A DNA stretch of 64,000 nucleotides, from NCBI RefSeq assembly GCF_030063245.1, contig NZ_JASISR010000017.1:1-64000 (forward strand). The letters run 5' to 3'. Source of the stretch: Paenarthrobacter sp. PH39-S1. GTDB lineage: Bacteria; Actinomycetota; Actinomycetes; Actinomycetales; Micrococcaceae. Shown here in pieces: positions 9,120 through 17,511 of this stretch. The first letter of the stretch is position 1; each line of letters opens with the position of its first letter. The notes below the pieces were generated by a model, which saw only the letters and a program-made list of their open reading frames with translations, was not told the origin of the DNA and ran no database searches. A program made the translations under genes and the position numbers.

Positions 9120-10180
9120 GATGTGCCTTTCAGATGGTTGATAGATGCGACGGGAACGTCTTGAGGGGCCGAGCCGCGGCTGGCGAACTGCCCGGCGATG
9201 TCCTGCCGCGTCCACCCCAGCCGCAGCAGCAGGGCCAGCAGAATCAGCGACTGTGAGGGACGGAGCAGTCCCGACGGTATGGCGCCCGCGGCCAGAAGGT
9301 CACGTCCGCCTCCACCGGCGCCGTACACCGCCTTGACGGGACCGGCCTGCACTCGGGTGCTGGTCACGACCACGACGCCGGCCGCGGTGGCCTCGGCGAC
9401 GACTTCGACCAAGGGAACGTTGACATTGCCGATTCCCGTGGCCTGCAGCACGACGCCCTTCGCCCCGGCCGTGAGGGACGCGCGAAGGTGGGTTTCATCG
9501 GCGCCGGGATAGGCGGCAACCAGGTCAACGCGCACCTGTCCGCGCTCGTCCGGCAGCGGCAGCGGGGCCATCCGAGGACGTGCCTCGCGCAGCAGGACGC
9601 CCTCGGCCTGGGAGAAAGTGCCGATCGGGCCAAGATCCGGGTCCCCGAAGGCTCTGAGGTCGGAGGTGTGGATCTTGCGAAGTCCGCAGGCGTTGTAGAT
9701 CTCCCCGGCAAAGCACACGAGGACTCCATGCCCGGCCGCGGACGGCGCTGAGGCTACGGCGATGGCCCCGGCCAGGTTGTCCGGACCATCCGGATCGTCC
9801 GCGTCTGCTGATCTTTGGGCTCCGGTGAAGACAACCGGGCGGGAGTCGTTGTGGGTGAGGTCGGCGAGAAATGCCGTCTCTTCCATGGTGTCGGTACCGT
9901 GCGTGACGACGACGCCAACCACCAGGGGATCGTTGAGGACCTCCCGGATTTTTACACAGATGCCGTACATGTCCTCAAATGTCAGTAAGTACGATCCCTT
10001 ACGGAAGACGTCAATTACCCGGACCGGGTACATCAGCGAGCCTGCCAAGCCTGCTAAAACCTGCTCGCCGGTGTCGGAGGCGACTGTGGCACCCCCGCCG
10101 CCGTTCGATGCACGGGAGGATATGGTGCCCCCTGTCGCCAGCAGCACCACATGCGGGCTGGCGGGGTCGATCGGTGTCAT
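9116..10180 (-). CDS. Asparaginase/glutaminase-family amidohydrolase, first gene of the LacI-controlled operon
   Basis: 354 residues from the ATG at 10180, which is preceded by GGAG; an upstream ATG at 10207 lies inside the operator and lacks a ribosome binding site. The two catalytic threonine motifs are clear: [13 protein letters not shown] at the N-terminus (about 19-31) and [16 protein letters not shown] (about 100). No export signal is seen. The family hydrolyses Asn/Gln side-chain amides; here, first in an operon with a PuuE/imidase-like enzyme, two SDRs and a transporter, it may instead act as a half-amidase that releases ammonia from a ring-opened imide or lactam. That role is inference; plain L-asparaginase is the default alternative. 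Confidence 0.88.
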   Translation of the reverse strand: MTPIDPASPHVVLLATGGTISSRASNGGGGATVASDTGEQVLAGLAGSLMYPVRVIDVFRKGSYLLTFEDMYGICVKIREVLNDPLVVGVVVTHGTDTMEETAFLADLTHNDSRPVVFTGAQRSADADDPDGPDNLAGAIAVASAPSAAGHGVLVCFAGEIYNACGLRKIHTSDLRAFGDPDLGPIGTFSQAEGVLLREARPRMAPLPLPDERGQVRVDLVAAYPGADETHLRASLTAGAKGVVLQATGIGNVNVPLVEVVAEATAAGVVVVTSTRVQAGPVKAVYGAGGGGRDLLAAGAIPSGLLRPSQSLILLALLLRLGWTRQDIAGQFASRGSAPQDVPVASINHLKGTS

Positions 10181-10201
10181 CTGAGCTCCATTATGCACTG
10201 T

Positions 10202-10217
10202 ACCCAATCGATTGGGT
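10202..10217. promoter_or_regulatory. Palindromic LacI-type operator O1
   Basis: ACCCAATCGATTGGGT is a perfect 16-base palindrome with the central CG typical of LacI-family operators. It lies 22 bases upstream of the asparaginase start, where bound repressor would block transcription of the operon. A second, near-identical copy lies 98 bases away in front of the divergent LacI-family gene. Confidence 0.85.
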
Positions 10218-10299
10218 TTCGGACGTCGCGAAACTTGGGTTCCAGGTATCTGTGAAGACCCGGCGCTTCATGTGGAGGTTGTCGCGGCATAGGCCCCAT

Positions 10300-10315
10300 A
10301 CCCAATCGTTTGGGT
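10300..10315. promoter_or_regulatory. Palindromic LacI-type operator O2
   Basis: ACCCAATCGTTTGGGT matches operator O1 at 15 of 16 positions (one base breaks the symmetry). The 98-base centre-to-centre distance to O1 would allow one repressor tetramer to loop the divergent promoter region. Its right half overlaps the proposed -35 of the lacI-type gene, which suggests autoregulation. Confidence 0.8.
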
Positions 10316-10338
10316 TGTGGCGTAAGCAACTCTAGAAT
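10310..10338 (+). promoter_or_regulatory. Candidate sigma70 promoter of the LacI-family gene
   Basis: TTGGGT (10310-10315) and TAGAAT (10333-10338) are separated by exactly 17 bases and lie about 90 bases before the start codon. The -35 element overlaps operator O2. Based on consensus resemblance only. Confidence 0.45.
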
Positions 10339-10424
10339 GGGTTTCATGGCACGTCAAGGATTTTCTTCGTCCAACTTGTCGAGGGTTTCGTGCCACTCGA
10401 CGAATTACCCGAAGCGGGGCTCGA

Positions 10425-11483
10425 ATGAGTGACGCAAGCATGGGCGCCAGGGCGGTGACCTTGAAAGACCTGGCCGCCAGCTTGGGCGTTCACCCGTCCA
10501 CGGTGTCTCGAATTCTGCACTCGGACAGCGACGTGGCGAAGGGCGCCGCATCGGCCGCCACGGCCCAACGCGTTCGTGACCTGGCTGAAAAGCTTGGCTA
10601 CTCCCCCGACCCGCAGGCCACCAGCCTGCGCACCAGGCGGACTCGGATGGTGGGCGTCATTGTTCCCCGGCTCTCGGACCTTGTCCTGGCCGTCATGTAC
10701 GAGGGCATTGACGAAGCGGCAGCCGGCATCAGCTATTCCACCTTTGTCATGAACTCCCGTGACGATCCGGAACGGCAACGCCAAAAAATCGAAACAATGC
10801 TGGCCCGGCGGGTGGACGGTCTCATCATTGGCGATGCGCACCTCGATGACAATCTGCTCGCGGAGCTCACTACTCGAGGAGTCCCATTTGTACTGGTGAG
10901 CCGCCGAGTACCGGGTTACCCGTCGGCAACCTGTGACGATATCGTCGGCGGTCAACTCGTCGCGGAGCACCTGTGGGCCAAGGGGCACCGAGACGTGGCC
11001 ATCATTGCCGGCGAATCTTATGCGAGCACTGCCGTCGACAGGACAAGCGGTTTCGTCACCCGTTGGAAGGAACTGGGCGGCACCATTCCCGACAGTGCAG
11101 TTGTCTGGTCCCGATTCGACACGGCCGGAGGACGCGAAGCGGCAGAAGCCATCCTGCAAAACCGCGGCCTCCTCCCCACTGCGGTTTTTGCCGTCAACGA
11201 TTTCGCGGCCATCGGCGCCATGGGCGCCCTGCGATCCCACGGCCTGCAGGTGGGTCGGGACGTGGCCGTCGTCGGATTCAATGACACTTCGCTCGCGGCC
11301 GAACTGCCGGTTCCGCTGTCGTCGGTCCACTCCCCGATGCTTGACATAGGGAAAACCGCCGTCAACATGCTGCAACGCATCCTCAAGGGTGAGTCCGTCA
11401 CATCCACCCGGCTGGCGCCGTCACTGTTCGTCCGGGAAAGCAGCGCCGCACACAGCACACGACGACGAGATCCGGCTCGCTAG
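10425..11483 (+). CDS. LacI family transcriptional regulator of the amidohydrolase operon
   Basis: 352 residues. The N-terminal helix-turn-helix VTLKDLAASLGVHPSTVSR (about 11-29) and the hinge helix (ATSLRTRRTRMVGVIVP) are standard. The periplasmic-binding-protein-like effector domain follows, ending with the FNDTSLAAELPVPLSSV signature. It is divergent from the asparaginase-led operon, and two ACCCAATCG-type palindromes lie between them, so it is almost certainly their repressor. The effector is unknown; it should be the substrate or an intermediate. Its TAG stop is shared on the opposite strand with the stop of pxpC in the 4-base palindrome CTAG at 11480-11483, so the two converge with no spacer. 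Confidence 0.92.
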   Translation: MSDASMGARAVTLKDLAASLGVHPSTVSRILHSDSDVAKGAASAATAQRVRDLAEKLGYSPDPQATSLRTRRTRMVGVIVPRLSDLVLAVMYEGIDEAAAGISYSTFVMNSRDDPERQRQKIETMLARRVDGLIIGDAHLDDNLLAELTTRGVPFVLVSRRVPGYPSATCDDIVGGQLVAEHLWAKGHRDVAIIAGESYASTAVDRTSGFVTRWKELGGTIPDSAVVWSRFDTAGGREAAEAILQNRGLLPTAVFAVNDFAAIGAMGALRSHGLQVGRDVAVVGFNDTSLAAELPVPLSSVHSPMLDIGKTAVNMLQRILKGESVTSTRLAPSLFVRESSAAHSTRRRDPAR

Positions 11484-12454
11484 AGGATATTCCCCCAGAG
11501 TTTGCTGCGCGCCGCCCTGTAGTCGGCGCGGGCGGCGAGTGCATCCTCCATAGTGACGGCCCGGAACCGGGTTTTTGTTCCCGGGGCGCTGCGTGCCAGC
11601 AAATCCATGTCGGCGCTAATGACTGTTGCGACCATGGCGTAGCCGCCGCCGGACACCGCGTCCCGGTGCAGTGCGATGGGTTCTTGGCCGCCCGGTATCT
11701 GGATGGATCCCACCGCATAACCGGCGTCGACGATGTTTGACGGGTCTGAACCCGCACCGAAAGGCTGTTCACGCGGCTTCCATTCAATGACGGGTCCTGA
11801 GTACCGCAAACCCGTCCTGTCCGCGACCGGAGTGAGGGTCCAAGTGGCGGAGAGCAGCGTTTCCATGCCGGCTTCGGTCAGCCGGTGGTCGTAGAGTCCG
11901 CGCACCACACGGATGCTTTGTTCCAGGGCAAATGTCGGCCGCTGTTCGGCGCCGATCCCGTCGAGCCCTTGGTTTCCTGCGGCTGTCCCGGGACCAACAT
12001 GAAGGACATCCCCGGCCTGGAGCTTGCGGCCTTTGAAACCGCCGAGCGACCCGAGGGTGTAGGTTGACCGGCTGCCCAGAACGACGGGGACATCGATGCC
12101 GCCACGGACGGCGATGTAGAACCGTGTACCGGCCATTAGAAAGCCGAATGACAGTTCATCCCCGGCTGACAGCTCCAATCGGGTCCATTGCTCACGGCTT
12201 TCGCCGTTGACTTTCACGTCCACGGGCGCGCCGGTGATGGCGACTACGGCGGAATCTGTTGTCCGAAACCGCGGCCCCAGGTACGTACATTCCAGAACCG
12301 CCTCCTCGGCGGTGTTGCCGACCACCGCGTTGGCCATCTCGGCTGACAGCTGGTCCATGGATCCACCCTGTGGAATGCCAACGTTGTAGTAGCCGAGCCG
12401 GCCGCGGTCCTGAACCGTGGTGGATAGTCCGGGTTCGTCTATTTCAAATGCCAT
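11480..12454 (-). CDS. pxpC: 5-oxoprolinase subunit C / biotin-dependent carboxyltransferase family protein
   Basis: 324 residues from the ATG at 12454, with GGAG nine bases upstream; the ATG at 12475 lies deeper inside pxpB and is less likely. The protein matches the PxpC/urea-carboxylase carboxyltransferase C fold: IDEPGLSTTVQDRGRLGYYNVGIPQGGSMD at the start (cited as IDEPGLSTTVQDRG and GIPQGGSMD), AVVGNTAEEAVLE, and GYAVGSIQIPGGQEPI (the IQxPGGQP-like motif). PxpABC in other bacteria opens 5-oxoproline to glutamate with ATP. Here the genes sit with their own biotin carboxylase and carrier, so a carboxylated-lactam mechanism or a different lactam is possible. It converges head-on with the LacI-family gene. 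Confidence 0.88.
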   Translation of the reverse strand: MAFEIDEPGLSTTVQDRGRLGYYNVGIPQGGSMDQLSAEMANAVVGNTAEEAVLECTYLGPRFRTTDSAVVAITGAPVDVKVNGESREQWTRLELSAGDELSFGFLMAGTRFYIAVRGGIDVPVVLGSRSTYTLGSLGGFKGRKLQAGDVLHVGPGTAAGNQGLDGIGAEQRPTFALEQSIRVVRGLYDHRLTEAGMETLLSATWTLTPVADRTGLRYSGPVIEWKPREQPFGAGSDPSNIVDAGYAVGSIQIPGGQEPIALHRDAVSGGGYAMVATVISADMDLLARSAPGTKTRFRAVTMEDALAARADYRAARSKLWGNIL

Positions 12455-13358
12455 TGAGCCGCTCCAGAATCTCATTGTTGTAGCGCACCGGATTCTCCAA
12501 CGCTTCCGCCAGGTTGAACGTCACAGAAGCCTGCCGATACACGAAGGTTCCGTCCTCGACCTGCTCTTGAATCCGCTCGTATTCGGTTTTGTCCACAGGG
12601 CGGAACTTGACGATGTCACCGGGCTTGAAAAAGATCATGAAGCTTTTGAAGTCCGGCAACTTTTGCGCCGGATCAAAGATCGGGGCCGCCGCGACACCGA
12701 ACATCTGGTAGCCGCCCGCTCCCCGCACCGAATAGATACAGGCGAAACAGCCTCCATGGCCGACCGTCAGCGCAGGAGTATCCGTGCGGGGACTTAGGTA
12801 TTTGGGCACCTCAAGCTGCTGATCCCGGGGAACCATCTGGAACATAAACGGCAAACCGGCAACGAATCCGACCATGGAAACCAGCCAGGGATTGCTGTGG
12901 TGCCTGCGAATGAACTCAGCGGCGGAGGTCAGGTGGTTCGCTTCTGCGGCGAAGTCCAGGTCCGTGCCGTTCGGGCGTTGGTGGCCGGCTCTGAATCGTG
13001 CACCTGTCTCGCGGGTGAACGGGTCGTCATACCAGACAGGAATCTCAATGATCCGGGTTTCCAAGGTACGGTTCGTAGAACCGTCAACTTCCAGCTCGAT
13101 GGCCCTGACCTCGGCTTCGAGCCCAGCCGGCGCCAACTTATCCGGATCAAAGCGAATCAACAGGGAAGCGTTGGCGGGACAGACGTCTGAGATTCCAGGC
13201 AGCGCCCTGGCGGCGAGCACGGACGCCATCGAATTGGCCTTGAAATTTGCCGCGAGGCTCATCGATTCGTCGATTTCGACGAACAAGAACTCGTCGCCTC
13301 CCCAGGTGTACCGGGCCGTTCCCTGCAAATCTTTGGTGTCACCGTCGTTGTTGCTCAT
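12444..13358 (-). CDS. pxpB: 5-oxoprolinase subunit B family protein (carboxyltransferase domain)
   Basis: 304 residues, longer than typical stand-alone PxpB (about 220-240) by an N-terminal extension of roughly 60-80 residues. The family core contains IEIPVWYDD, the HHSNPWLVSMVGFVAGLPFM segment (cited as HHSNPWLVSMVGF and GLPFM), VPKYLSPRTDTPALTVGHGG-like substrate loop (RTDTPALTVGHGG) and GGYQMFGVAAAPIFD. It partners with PxpC, which it overlaps by 11 bases. The start overlaps the biotin carboxylase stop (ATGA), so stoichiometric co-translation is expected. Confidence 0.88.
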   Translation of the reverse strand: MSNNDGDTKDLQGTARYTWGGDEFLFVEIDESMSLAANFKANSMASVLAARALPGISDVCPANASLLIRFDPDKLAPAGLEAEVRAIELEVDGSTNRTLETRIIEIPVWYDDPFTRETGARFRAGHQRPNGTDLDFAAEANHLTSAAEFIRRHHSNPWLVSMVGFVAGLPFMFQMVPRDQQLEVPKYLSPRTDTPALTVGHGGCFACIYSVRGAGGYQMFGVAAAPIFDPAQKLPDFKSFMIFFKPGDIVKFRPVDKTEYERIQEQVEDGTFVYRQASVTFNLAEALENPVRYNNEILERLNGI

Positions 13359-14710
13359 GCCAGGGACTCCAGCAGGTCAGTGGCCGTCTCGATGAACCTG
13401 GAGTGGTGTTCCACCTCGCGCAGTTCGGGAAGGAGGATCAAGGCCTTGAGCATGGGGACCGTGGTGGTGACGCCCTCGATGTTTACTTCCCCCAGCGCAT
13501 GGCCGGATCGGACGATCGCCCGATGCCTGTCCTCATTCCAGACCACCAGCTTCGCAAGGAGCGAGTCGTAGAAAGGAGCCACCGTGGAACCCGCCACGAA
13601 GCCGGAATCCACTCGAATACCCGGTCCGCCGGGCCAATCGAGCCGGGTCAGCAGGCCGGGGCTGGGCATGAAGCCATTCTTCGGGTCCTCGGCATTGATG
13701 CGGAATTCGAAGGCGTGTCCCCGAAAGACAACGTCTTCCTGACGGAGCTGCAACGAACCACCGGATGCCACCAAGAGTTGTTCCCTGACCAAGTCCAGTC
13801 CCGTGATCATTTCGGTAACCGGATGTTCCACCTGCAAACGGGTGTTCATTTCAATGAACGCGACCTCGTGGTTAATAGGGTCGTAGAGAAACTCGACAGT
13901 ACCCAACCCTGAGTAGCCGCATTTCTGGCCCAGATGGACGGAGGACTCGAGCATCCGCGCGCGAACCTGCTCAGGCAGATTCGGCGCCGGAGCTTCCTCC
14001 ATGACCTTCTGCTGCCGCCGCTGCATGGAACAGTCGCGGTCCCCCAGGTGGATGACATTTTTGCCGTCACCGAGGATCTGAACCTCCACATGCCGGGCAC
14101 GCTCGACAAATCGTTCCAGGTAGACGGAGGAGCTGCCGAAGGCCGCAGCGGCTTCTGCCTGGGCGACTTCCACTGTGGACAACAGGTCCCCCCCGGCAAC
14201 AACGAGGCGAATGCCTCGTCCACCGCCCCCGGCGGCTGCTTTGACCACCAGTGGATAGCCTATGTCGCGGGCAATACTAACGAGGTCCGCGTTGGCAGGC
14301 GCCGCGCCGTCGGTCCCGCGAAGGGTTGGCACGCCGGCATCCTTCGCCGCCTGCCTGGCCTGGGCTTTATCACCCATCATCTCGATTGACTCAGGCGCAG
14401 GACCCACCCAAGTCAGTCCAGCGGCAATGACAGCCTTGGCGAACCTCGCGTTCTCGGACAGGAAACCATAGCCGGGATGGACGGCATCGCAATCAAAGTC
14501 CATTGCGGCTTTCAGGACGGCCTCCTGATCGAGGTAACTGCGGCTGGCCGGGGCCGGCCCAATGACGGCACACTCGTCGGCCAACTGAGCCGCAAAGGAT
14601 TGAGCATCAGGTTCGCTGGCCACGACAACCGTTGCAATGCCGAGCTCCCGTGCGGATCGGATAATGCGGACTGCAATTTCGCCCCGATTAGCGATCAGGA
14701 GTTTTTTCAC
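13355..14710 (-). CDS. Biotin carboxylase subunit
   Basis: 451 residues with a GTG start that overlaps the stop of the biotin carrier gene. All biotin-carboxylase marks are visible: MKKLLIANRGEIAVRIIRSA (cited as LLIANRGEIAVRII), the HPGYGFLSENA pocket, the ATP-grasp glycine loop AAAGGGGRGIR (about 160-170), the RDCSMQRRQQKVMEEAPAP loop (cited as RDCSMQRRQQK), and the active-site EMNTRLQVEHPVTE. It carboxylates biotin on the adjacent carrier with ATP and bicarbonate. Placed between carrier and carboxyltransferase-type PxpBC, it is probably dedicated to this operon, not to fatty-acid synthesis. Confidence 0.92.
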   Translation of the reverse strand: MKKLLIANRGEIAVRIIRSARELGIATVVVASEPDAQSFAAQLADECAVIGPAPASRSYLDQEAVLKAAMDFDCDAVHPGYGFLSENARFAKAVIAAGLTWVGPAPESIEMMGDKAQARQAAKDAGVPTLRGTDGAAPANADLVSIARDIGYPLVVKAAAGGGGRGIRLVVAGGDLLSTVEVAQAEAAAAFGSSSVYLERFVERARHVEVQILGDGKNVIHLGDRDCSMQRRQQKVMEEAPAPNLPEQVRARMLESSVHLGQKCGYSGLGTVEFLYDPINHEVAFIEMNTRLQVEHPVTEMITGLDLVREQLLVASGGSLQLRQEDVVFRGHAFEFRINAEDPKNGFMPSPGLLTRLDWPGGPGIRVDSGFVAGSTVAPFYDSLLAKLVVWNEDRHRAIVRSGHALGEVNIEGVTTTVPMLKALILLPELREVEHHSRFIETATDLLESLA

Positions 14711-14952
14711 GGTGCCACCTCTACCACAGCGATCACGTCACCGGGATTGACGGCACCATTGTCCTCGACCTCGAAGCTCGTCAGCACGCCTTGGACGTCG
14801 GAGCGGATTTCACTGAACTGTTTCATGATTTCGATGACGCCAATTGTTTGACCAATTTCAATGCGGTCACCTTCGGAGGCATAGGCGTCTTTTCCTGGGC
14901 CGGGCTTCCGGTAAAACAGCCCGGGGAGGGGGGACACGATGGCATGGGACAT
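14707..14952 (-). CDS. Biotin carboxyl carrier protein (biotinyl domain)
   Basis: 81 residues, essentially a bare biotinyl domain. The biotinylation site is EIMKQ (Lys at about residue 44), close to the canonical E-A/V-M-K motif, flanked by VSPLPGLFYRKPGPG at the start and the GDVIAVVEVAP end strand. It lacks the Ala/Pro-rich N-terminal part of AccB. The start has AAAGG upstream and the stop overlaps the biotin carboxylase GTG. It carries carboxybiotin from the downstream-encoded carboxylase to the PxpB/PxpC carboxyltransferase-type pair. Biotinylation requires BirA encoded elsewhere. Confidence 0.92.
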   Translation of the reverse strand: MSHAIVSPLPGLFYRKPGPGKDAYASEGDRIEIGQTIGVIEIMKQFSEIRSDVQGVLTSFEVEDNGAVNPGDVIAVVEVAP

Positions 14953-14995
14953 GAGGAACCTTTCGGGTGATAACGGGAGGATTGGCCGCCATGGG

Positions 14996-15757
14996 TCATG
15001 CGGTAGCGAGCGCCTGCTTTACGGCTTTGGCGACGGCTGGGGAATTCTGTGCGTCGGAGTGAACGCAGATGCTGCTGAAATCAATGGTGATGAGTGACCC
15101 GTCCGACGCTTCGACAACGTCATCGCGCAGCACTCTACGCACCCGTCCGGCAGCCGCGGCCGGGTCAGTTGGTTCGGGGCGACGCTGGATGAGCAGCTCC
15201 CCCGCGGAACCGTAATTCAAGTCGACGTAGAGTTCGCCAACGAACGGAACACCCAATTCATCGCAGACCCTTTGGTGCACGGTGCCGGCCAGCCCATAAA
15301 TGGGGACGTCGTACAGCTTGGCTACGGCTGCGGCGCCTCTCATCAGGTCTTCATCCCGGGCAAGCATTCCGTAGAGCGAGCCGTGGGGTTTGATGTGGTG
15401 CAGTTCTACACCGGCTTTTTTGAGGAATCCGCAAAGCGCGCCTACCTGATACAAAATCAGCGACTCAACTTCGCCAGGAGTCAGCTTCATTTCCCGGCGG
15501 CCAAAGCCGACGATGTCCGGCAAGCCCGGATGCGCGCCAATCGTCACCCCGTGCTTCTTGGCTGCCATAACGGTGGCTTCCATGGTGTCAGGATCGCCGG
15601 AGTGGAAACCACACGCGACGTTTGCGACGTCGATGCTTTCCATCAGTTCGAGGTCGTTCCCAAATGAATGTAGGCCCAGTGCCTCGCCCAAGTCCGAATT
15701 GACTTCAATGGCAGCTGTGACCCTTTTCGCGTTCTCTTCTCGCATGGGAAAAACCAT
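14996..15757 (-). CDS. pxpA: 5-oxoprolinase subunit A (LamB/YcsF family)
   Basis: 253 residues. The family signature is present: VNSDLGEALGLHS at the N-terminus (typically NCDLGE), SIDVANVACGFHSGDPDTM, GVTIGAHPGLPDIVGFGRR (cited as GAHPGLPDIVGFGRR), the HIKPHGSLYGML loop and ICVHSDAQNSP near the end. It is the cyclic-amide-binding subunit that works with PxpBC. An in-frame ATG at 15745 is an alternative start. It is the promoter-proximal gene of the pxpA-carrier-carboxylase-pxpB-pxpC operon and is divergent from a PucR-type regulator. Confidence 0.9.
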   Translation of the reverse strand: MVFPMREENAKRVTAAIEVNSDLGEALGLHSFGNDLELMESIDVANVACGFHSGDPDTMEATVMAAKKHGVTIGAHPGLPDIVGFGRREMKLTPGEVESLILYQVGALCGFLKKAGVELHHIKPHGSLYGMLARDEDLMRGAAAVAKLYDVPIYGLAGTVHQRVCDELGVPFVGELYVDLNYGSAGELLIQRRPEPTDPAAAAGRVRRVLRDDVVEASDGSLITIDFSSICVHSDAQNSPAVAKAVKQALATA

Positions 15758-15860
15758 ACGGAAGACAGCGAGCGCAACCTAGTGGGCAGTTGCACAGTAA
15801 AGTCGTGTAGAACTAAACACGTCGCACAGGTGCCCCATCTGTGGTCGTTCAAGGAGACTT
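15758..15860. promoter_or_regulatory. Divergent promoter region between pxpA and the PucR-type gene
   Basis: The 103-base spacer holds both promoters. A weak dyad CGTGT (15804-15808) / ACACG (15817-15821) sits near its middle and could be a regulator site, but the arms are only five bases. AAGGAGA just before 15861 is a strong ribosome binding site for the PucR-type gene. Confidence 0.4.
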
Positions 15861-17345
15861 ATGAAAGTTTCGGACCTGCTGGCGGAGGACGCGCTCCAAT
15901 TGCGTCTGCACACAGCCTCGACGGCGGCACGGCTGGCCCGCTCCATCAGCTTTTGTGCCCCGGCCGAGTTCCTGGACCCCACACCCTTTCTGAGCCCGAA
16001 CTGCCTTCTCATCACGAATGGCATCGGATTCAATATTTCTGACGACCGCACTTGGGACGCCTACGTGGAGAGGTTGGCCGGGGTACCTGTGGCCGCAATT
16101 GCGTTCGTCACGGGGACAGCCCACCGGCTGATTCCGTCCGGCTTGGTCAGGGCGGCCTCGAACCATGATGTTCCGCTCCTCGAGGTTCCCCGCGTTGTCC
16201 CGGCGCTTCAAGTTCACCGTCTCGTGACGGGCATACTTGAAGCGGAACGCTTCGCCTTGACCAAACAATCGTGGGCGTTAGCCGACCGTTGCGCAAAAAT
16301 TGTCGGCGGGGGCGGCACAATGAACCGTTTGCTGGCCGAGGTTTCTGAGGCCGCCCAAAGTCAGCTGGCAATCCTCGATGCCACGGGGTCCGTGGTCGCC
16401 TATTGGCCGCAAGGATCACATTGGGGTCCGGAAGATCTCAGTCCAGGACGGACCGGGGATGAGGCCGTTTCCTTTGAACTCCCCATGGGCGGGACGGATA
16501 CGTATCATCTGGTGGCCCGCGGCCGGCTGTCCCGAGAACCGCTGGCGACGTTACTGGGACCCGTCTCATCCATCCTCGCCATCCAACTCACCAACGCGCT
16601 CAGGGTCGCCGGGTCGAGACAGGGAAAGTTGGAAACCCTATTGGCACAATTTGGGGACTGGCAGGGCATTGCGCTGGAAGAGCTCACACGGACTTTCAGC
16701 GCCAGCGGATTTAATCCGCTTGAGGCCACGTTTCTCGTTGTCGCCCGGCTGGATCCTGCCGATTTGTCCCCCGCGTGGAAGATTCGGCTGGCAATTCAGG
16801 AGATCTTCAGGAACAGTCAACTTCTGACGGCTCAGTACAGTCTTTACGTATTCGCCCAATCACCACAATCAACAACGTCATCCGCGGCTGAGGTCACCCG
16901 ACAGGTTCTGGCGTCATGCCGTCTGGTGGCGGGGAATCTTCCCATCGTCATCAAAGACGCGGCGGACAGCGTGGACGAGTTGCGGCTGGGCCTCGCCGGC
17001 GCGCTCCACGGCGTGCGTCACGTTTCAGAACCGGTCATCGCTGCCCCTTTGGAGATACAAGCCCTCATCGCCGCGGCGGCCGGCGGAGGCGCCCGGGCCG
17101 CGGCCCGGAAACTGCTGGCACCCGTGATCAGCTACGACCAGAATCATGGCAGCGAGCTGCTCAAGACGCTCCAAACCTACCTAAAGTGCAACGGGCAGTC
17201 CTCCCCCACCTCCCGAGCGCTCTACATCCATCGCAACACGCTGGGCAACCGGCTGCGGTTGTTGGCGAATCTGCTGCGGCTGAAACTGGACACTCTGGAC
17301 GGCCAGGCAACGTGTCTCATGGCGCTCAGGATCACGGCCGTCTAG
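15861..17345 (+). CDS. PucR family transcriptional regulator
   Basis: 494 residues with PucR-type architecture: an N-terminal purine-catabolism-regulator-like domain starting MKVSDLLAEDALQLRLHTAS, a central domain, and a C-terminal PucR helix-turn-helix ending in LYIHRNTLGNRLRLLANLL. PucR-family activators usually respond to nitrogen-rich catabolites such as purines, amino acids or amines. Divergent transcription from the pxp operon makes it the likely local regulator. The nitrogen link of this family agrees with a pathway that releases ammonia from a cyclic amide. Start supported by AAGGAGA seven bases upstream. Confidence 0.9.
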   Translation: MKVSDLLAEDALQLRLHTASTAARLARSISFCAPAEFLDPTPFLSPNCLLITNGIGFNISDDRTWDAYVERLAGVPVAAIAFVTGTAHRLIPSGLVRAASNHDVPLLEVPRVVPALQVHRLVTGILEAERFALTKQSWALADRCAKIVGGGGTMNRLLAEVSEAAQSQLAILDATGSVVAYWPQGSHWGPEDLSPGRTGDEAVSFELPMGGTDTYHLVARGRLSREPLATLLGPVSSILAIQLTNALRVAGSRQGKLETLLAQFGDWQGIALEELTRTFSASGFNPLEATFLVVARLDPADLSPAWKIRLAIQEIFRNSQLLTAQYSLYVFAQSPQSTTSSAAEVTRQVLASCRLVAGNLPIVIKDAADSVDELRLGLAGALHGVRHVSEPVIAAPLEIQALIAAAAGGGARAAARKLLAPVISYDQNHGSELLKTLQTYLKCNGQSSPTSRALYIHRNTLGNRLRLLANLLRLKLDTLDGQATCLMALRITAV

Positions 17346-17511
17346 ACTCCTGGACCCAACGTTCAACGGATCTTCAAGATCGTCCTGTGCCTGCCCTGCC
17401 GTGCAGCGCCTGCCAGCCGCTTCCCGCGCCGGTCAGCCGGACCCAAACGGCCGCTGTCGGGCTTTGAACGGAAACGAAAACGGCCTGACCCGGCGCGGAC
17501 GACGACGGCCC

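Noticed and set aside
15804-15821. CGTGT...ACACG dyad as PucR operator
   Set aside because: Arms of only five bases can occur by chance; kept only as a note in the promoter entry.
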